Assembly (NCBI GenBank): GCA_030633795.1
Contig: DAOWCB010000056.1
Location: 1 to 7,808, forward strand
Reading direction: 5' to 3'
DNA: 7,808 nucleotides
From: Candidatus Aminicenantota bacterium
GTDB taxonomy: Bacteria; Acidobacteriota; Aminicenantia; Aminicenantales; Aminicenantaceae
Part shown: piece after piece, positions 4,473 to 7,808 of the stretch
How positions within the stretch are numbered: the stretch's first letter is position 1
How the letters are laid out: the number at the start of each line of letters is the position of its first letter
Position numbers and translations under genes: made by a program
The notes under the pieces: model-generated
Databases searched by the model: none
The model's input: only the letters and a program-made list of their open reading frames with translations
Told to the model about the DNA's origin: nothing

Positions 4473-6299
4473 ATGAGAAATAATAAATTATCTCTAGTTT
4501 TAATTTTGGTTTTACTTCTTGTCCCTTCTTCGATGATTTTCTCCCAATCTGAAGCAGAGCAGATTTTAAAACAAAAAGTGCCAAGCTTGATTTCGTTTGT
4601 AACATTTGGGAAGGACAAAGAAGAGCTTTCTCAGGGAACAGGATTTATCATCGGAGAAAAAATCATGGCCACGAGTTATGGCCTGATCAGTCAGGCCAAG
4701 TCTGCAGAGGGTCATGATTATAAAGGAAAAAAGATAAAAATGGATGGAATCCTCGCTTTTGATAAGAATTTCGGCATTGCCCTCGTACAAATCAACCGAA
4801 AAAATCCCATCCTGCCTCTTGGAAACTCTGATGAAATAGAGAGAAGCAACAAAGTCTATGCTTTAGGTGCGAATGAAGCTGGTGAATTTTCGCTCTTTGA
4901 GGGAGAAACCTTCGATTTTCATGACTACAAATCCCAAAGGATGATAGAAACAACGATTTCTCTCACGAATACGTTCAACGGAAGTCCGGTTCTTAATTCA
5001 TCAGGACAGGTTATCGGGATGGTGGTTTTTTTAGATGTTGGCAAAAAAATAATCATTCCGTCGAAAGTCCTAGATTTGCTCCCTAAAACAAACGGGGGCA
5101 CGAAGTTCAAGAGTTGGCAGCCAGAGGATTATTTTGACACGATTGAAGGGGCCAATTTAGCCGCCAAAATCTTTTATTCGATGAATAATTCGAGCAAGGC
5201 TGAAAAATTCTTGAAGAAGATCCTCGAATTCAAGCCTGATGATCTTGAAACCCATAGCCTTTTGGCAGAAATATACACAAAACAGAGAGATTATTCCGAA
5301 GCGATTTCCACCTACAAAAAGATCATCGAACTCGATGCCAACAATGACGATGCCCAATATGGCTTGGGGAATGTGTACCTCAAGATGAGGAACTGGAAGG
5401 AAGCCATTTCTCCGTTGGAAAAAACGGTTCAGCTCAATCCCGACCACACGGATGTATATTTCCAAATCGGATCGGCTCACCAGGAACTCAAGGAATTTGA
5501 CTTGGCCGCAGAGTCATACAAAAAATTCGTCGCCACCGGTCCTCAACAGCCTTTTGATGCCTACTATCGCCTTGGTCTGTGCCAAATGGAATTGCAACAA
5601 TATGCTAATGCCGTAACTTCGTTACAAGAAGCTTTGAAAGGAATGCCGGATGACGTGAATATTACGTACGAACTGGCTCAGTCTTACGAAAAAGCGGGCC
5701 AAATGGAGCATGCAGCAGAAACATACTATAAATTGGCAGAATTGAGTCCTAAAGATGCGCGGATTTATTACAACACAGTGATCAACATGTACAATTCGGC
5801 CAAGATGCCTGATAAGGCGGCTGAGGCGGCATACAAAATGGTCGCGCTCAATCCAAACGATCCGGATGCACTGTTCAACTTGGGCTTTATGCTCGTGCAG
5901 ATGAAAAAATTCACGGAGGCCATCGAAGTTCTCGATAAAGTCATCGCATTGACTCCAGGAATGGAGTATGCCCATTTGAATAAAGGTTTTTCCCTTTACA
6001 GTTTGAAACAATACCGCAACGCCATCAAAGCATACACAAATACTGTCGAACTTTTCCCGGAAAATGCCGATGCATTGATGTTCTTGGGCATGAGCCACAT
6101 GCAGCTCAAGAGCTGGGACAAAGCGGTTGAATCCTTGCGAAAATCCATGGAATTACGACCCGAGAGTGGCAATGCCTACTACAATTTAGCCATTTGTTAT
6201 CTGAATCTGAAAGACAATTACAGCGCAAGGGATATTTACAACAAATTACAGAGTGTAGACCCGGGTCTTGCACAAAAGCTTAAAAAATATATCAAATAA
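4473..6299 (+). CDS. Exported protein: degenerate trypsin-like domain plus ~11 TPRs, 608 aa
   Basis: Residues 1-24 form a signal peptide (basic start, long Leu/Val core, likely cut near IFS-Q25; no lipobox), so it probably acts in the periplasm or outside. Residues about 35-205 follow the DegP/trypsin fold in order: GTGFIIGEKIMATSYGLIS, then LAFDKNFGIALVQI, then LPLGNSDE, then FNGSPVLNSSGQVIGMV, then IIIPSKVL. Aligned by eye with active family members, the catalytic His is Gly70, the Asp Gly101 and the Ser Asn169, so it should not cleave proteins. From about residue 226 to the end there are about eleven 34-residue TPRs with usual Gly/Ala/Pro positions (for example DAQYGLGNVYLKMRNWKEAI and NAYYNLAICY), forming a protein-binding solenoid. 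Likely a scaffold or peptide-binding adaptor; partners are unknown. A gap of about 70 nt separates it from the aminotransferase. Confidence 0.9.
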   Translation: MRNNKLSLVLILVLLLVPSSMIFSQSEAEQILKQKVPSLISFVTFGKDKEELSQGTGFIIGEKIMATSYGLISQAKSAEGHDYKGKKIKMDGILAFDKNFGIALVQINRKNPILPLGNSDEIERSNKVYALGANEAGEFSLFEGETFDFHDYKSQRMIETTISLTNTFNGSPVLNSSGQVIGMVVFLDVGKKIIIPSKVLDLLPKTNGGTKFKSWQPEDYFDTIEGANLAAKIFYSMNNSSKAEKFLKKILEFKPDDLETHSLLAEIYTKQRDYSEAISTYKKIIELDANNDDAQYGLGNVYLKMRNWKEAISPLEKTVQLNPDHTDVYFQIGSAHQELKEFDLAAESYKKFVATGPQQPFDAYYRLGLCQMELQQYANAVTSLQEALKGMPDDVNITYELAQSYEKAGQMEHAAETYYKLAELSPKDARIYYNTVINMYNSAKMPDKAAEAAYKMVALNPNDPDALFNLGFMLVQMKKFTEAIEVLDKVIALTPGMEYAHLNKGFSLYSLKQYRNAIKAYTNTVELFPENADALMFLGMSHMQLKSWDKAVESLRKSMELRPESGNAYYNLAICYLNLKDNYSARDIYNKLQSVDPGLAQKLKKYIK

Positions 6300-6371
6300 A
6301 TCTTTCCAGAGGATTTATTCCCTGGTTCCCGCTCAAAGGAGCTATACACATAACTACATTTGAAGGGGATG

Positions 6372-7760
6372 ATGGATAAAAAAAAACTGCTTCAAGATTT
6401 GATACACGATTATACACGAACACATAAAAAATCGGAGGCTTTTTTTCAAAGGGCATCTCAGTTCCAAGTCAGAGGGGGAAGCCACAATTTGCGGCTATTC
6501 ATGCCTTTTCCGTTTTATGATGTTCATAGCCAGGGCTCGACAGTTACCGATGTAGACGGCAACTCCTACGTGGATTTTTGGCAGGGTCATTTTGGCAACA
6601 TATTGGGACATAATCCAAAGTTTGTGCTCGATACTCTCATCGATTATTACAAACAGGGAAATGGATTGTCCACAGGATTTCCGAGCACACTCCAATCGGA
6701 ATTGGCAGAGCTCCTTCTTTCCCGAATATCGGCCGAGAAAATCCGTTTTTCTACGAGCGGAACTCTTGCCACGATGTATGCGGTCATGCTTTCCAAAGCC
6801 AAAACAAACAGGGATCTGGTGATGAAAGTAGGAGGAGGATGGCACGGTTCTCAACCCTATGCCCTGAAGGGGATATCCCTCTATGAGAGAGGTCTTACAA
6901 AAGTGGAATCGGCTGGGCTTCCCTCGGGCATGGATGAAATGATCCTTATAACACGATTTAATGATGAGGAAGATCTCGAGGAAAAGTTTAGAATTTATGG
7001 GGAACGAACGGCATGTCTCATCCTTGAACCCTTTATCGGAGCAGGGGGGTTTATTTTCGGGAGCAAAAAATATATTCATAAAGCTAGGCAATTGAGCTAT
7101 CAATACGATTCATTGCTGATTTTTGATGAGGTTGTTTCAGGATTTCGTTTCCATGCGGGTGCTTTGCAAAACCTGTATGATGTACAGCCTGATCTAACGG
7201 TCTTTGGAAAAGCGATCGGAGGAGGGATGCCGCTCAGTGCGGTTGCTGGTAAAGATGAGGTCATGGCTCTTTGCGGTCCTGATGCAATACAAGAAAAAAA
7301 GGTCAAAGTCGAAGGGGGAACATTCTCCGCTCATCCTGCATCGATGCTGGCTGGCCTTACTTTCGTTAAATACCTTCAGGATAATGAACAAGACATCTAT
7401 CCCCGGATAGGGCGTTTTGGGTTACGTGTCCGAAGAGAAATCGAGAACATTTTCACAACCCACGGATTTCATGTGAGATGTACAGGAGATGGCAATTCTG
7501 TGGCAAAAAACAGCTCCGTCGTTGGTGTTCATTTTCTCCATGATACGTGTGACCAGATTGAGTCTCCAGAACAAGTTTGGAATCCGGATGTTTGTGACAT
7601 AGAACTGCGTGAAAAGATCTTTAAACTGGCTATGATCCAGGAAGGCTTCAATGTTTTCCACGGATATGGCTCTATTTCTGGAGCACACTCGGAAGAAGAG
7701 ATCCAAACCTCATTGGATGCTGTAGAAAGAATCGCTAAAAAGTGGAAAGGAAAAAAATAA
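6372..7760 (+). CDS. Class III PLP aminotransferase, glutamate-1-semialdehyde aminomutase-like, 462 aa
   Basis: A cytoplasmic fold-type I PLP enzyme. Numbered from the ATG at 6372: VTDVDGNSYVDFWQGHFGNILGH near the N-terminus, the phosphate-binding SGT (129-131), aromatic stacking residues in GGWHGS (155-160), Asp252 in LIFDEVVSGFRF, the PLP-binding Lys280 in FGKAIGGGMPLSAVAG, and GGTFSAHPASMLAG. These order and sequence features match glutamate-1-semialdehyde aminomutases most closely, but the family usually reads SGTEA where this has SGTLA, and no haem gene is near. I therefore call it a paralogue of unknown substrate, not HemL. For the start I prefer the ATG at 6372 (GAAGG 5 nt upstream); ATG 6369 and TTG 6360 are in frame alternatives. 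An AAAGGAG at 6335-6341 is too far from all of them. It is followed 2 nt later by an oxidoreductase gene, probably in one operon. Confidence 0.9.
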   Translation: MDKKKLLQDLIHDYTRTHKKSEAFFQRASQFQVRGGSHNLRLFMPFPFYDVHSQGSTVTDVDGNSYVDFWQGHFGNILGHNPKFVLDTLIDYYKQGNGLSTGFPSTLQSELAELLLSRISAEKIRFSTSGTLATMYAVMLSKAKTNRDLVMKVGGGWHGSQPYALKGISLYERGLTKVESAGLPSGMDEMILITRFNDEEDLEEKFRIYGERTACLILEPFIGAGGFIFGSKKYIHKARQLSYQYDSLLIFDEVVSGFRFHAGALQNLYDVQPDLTVFGKAIGGGMPLSAVAGKDEVMALCGPDAIQEKKVKVEGGTFSAHPASMLAGLTFVKYLQDNEQDIYPRIGRFGLRVRREIENIFTTHGFHVRCTGDGNSVAKNSSVVGVHFLHDTCDQIESPEQVWNPDVCDIELREKIFKLAMIQEGFNVFHGYGSISGAHSEEEIQTSLDAVERIAKKWKGKK

Positions 7761-7762
7761 TC

Positions 7763-7808
7763 ATGGAACAAACAAAAATTATCATTTACGGCTGTGGAGT
7801 CATGGGAC
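7763..7808 (+). CDS. NAD(P)-binding oxidoreductase, first 15 codons (3' end outside window)
   Basis: The frame opens at an ATG 2 nt after the aminotransferase stop and stays open to the window end. AAAGGA lies about 12 nt upstream, inside the end of the preceding gene. The visible peptide MEQTKIIIYGCGVMG has a beta strand followed by G-x-G-x-x-G, the start of a Rossmann dinucleotide-binding fold. The strand-GxGxMG pattern resembles dihydrodipicolinate-reductase-like and 2,4-diaminopentanoate dehydrogenase-type amino acid dehydrogenases; from 15 residues that is only a suggestion. Tight spacing implies co-transcription with the aminotransferase. Confidence 0.7.
   Translation, partial: MEQTKIIIYGCGVMG

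Noticed and set aside
6306..6325. CCAGAGG...CCCTGG dyad before the aminotransferase as a terminator or operator
   Set aside because: Short, bulged stem with no T-run, and only loosely similar to the AATTATCCAGG motif.
6360..6362. TTG as the start of the aminotransferase
   Set aside because: The AAAGGAG upstream is 18 nt away; the ATG at 6372 has GAAGG at a better distance.
6495..7103. 202-aa minus-strand frame inside the aminotransferase gene
   Set aside because: Antisense shadow; the plus strand carries the PLP enzyme motifs.

Overview
The window is ordinary-density bacterial chromosome of moderate, AT-leaning base composition. The genes suggest a Gram-negative-type cell: a secreted lytic transglycosylase, an exported TPR protein and several small inner-membrane proteins. 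I cannot place the species. An Acidobacteriota/Aminicenantota-like lineage is only a guess. No rRNA, tRNA, CRISPR array, phage gene or transposase gene is visible.

Layout. (1) Bases 1-1982, plus strand: the C-terminal half of alanyl-tRNA synthetase (alaS), then a small secreted lytic transglycosylase with a TATAAT box just upstream. (2) Bases 1996-4116, minus strand: read from the right, a DUF2085 membrane protein, a possible 34-residue small protein, a four-helix membrane protein of unknown function, and a YegS/DgkB-type lipid kinase overlapping it by 35 nt. The transglycosylase and kinase genes converge with only 13 nt between them. (3) Bases 4117-4472: a 356-nt divergent intergenic region. 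It holds a promoter firing left (DUF2085), a 92-bp nested GGGACA palindrome resembling REP/REPIN elements, a perfect 13-bp dyad and at least one good promoter firing right. (4) Bases 4473-7808, plus strand: a secreted protein made of a degenerate trypsin-like domain plus about eleven TPRs, a class III PLP aminotransferase related to glutamate-1-semialdehyde aminomutase, and the first 15 codons of an NAD(P)-binding oxidoreductase.

How the parts may work together. The left plus-strand genes are translation and cell-wall housekeeping. The minus-strand block is membrane and lipid related. The aminotransferase and the following dehydrogenase start 2 nt apart and probably form an amino-acid metabolism operon that continues past the window. 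The main points of interest are three. All three catalytic residues of the trypsin-like domain appear to be replaced, so it looks like a pseudoprotease. The motif TGAATTATCCAGRTT occurs at the promoters of both the transglycosylase and the pseudoprotease-TPR gene, hinting at shared control of two envelope genes. A REP-like palindrome sits between the divergent promoters. I did not find a convincing wholly new multi-gene system.
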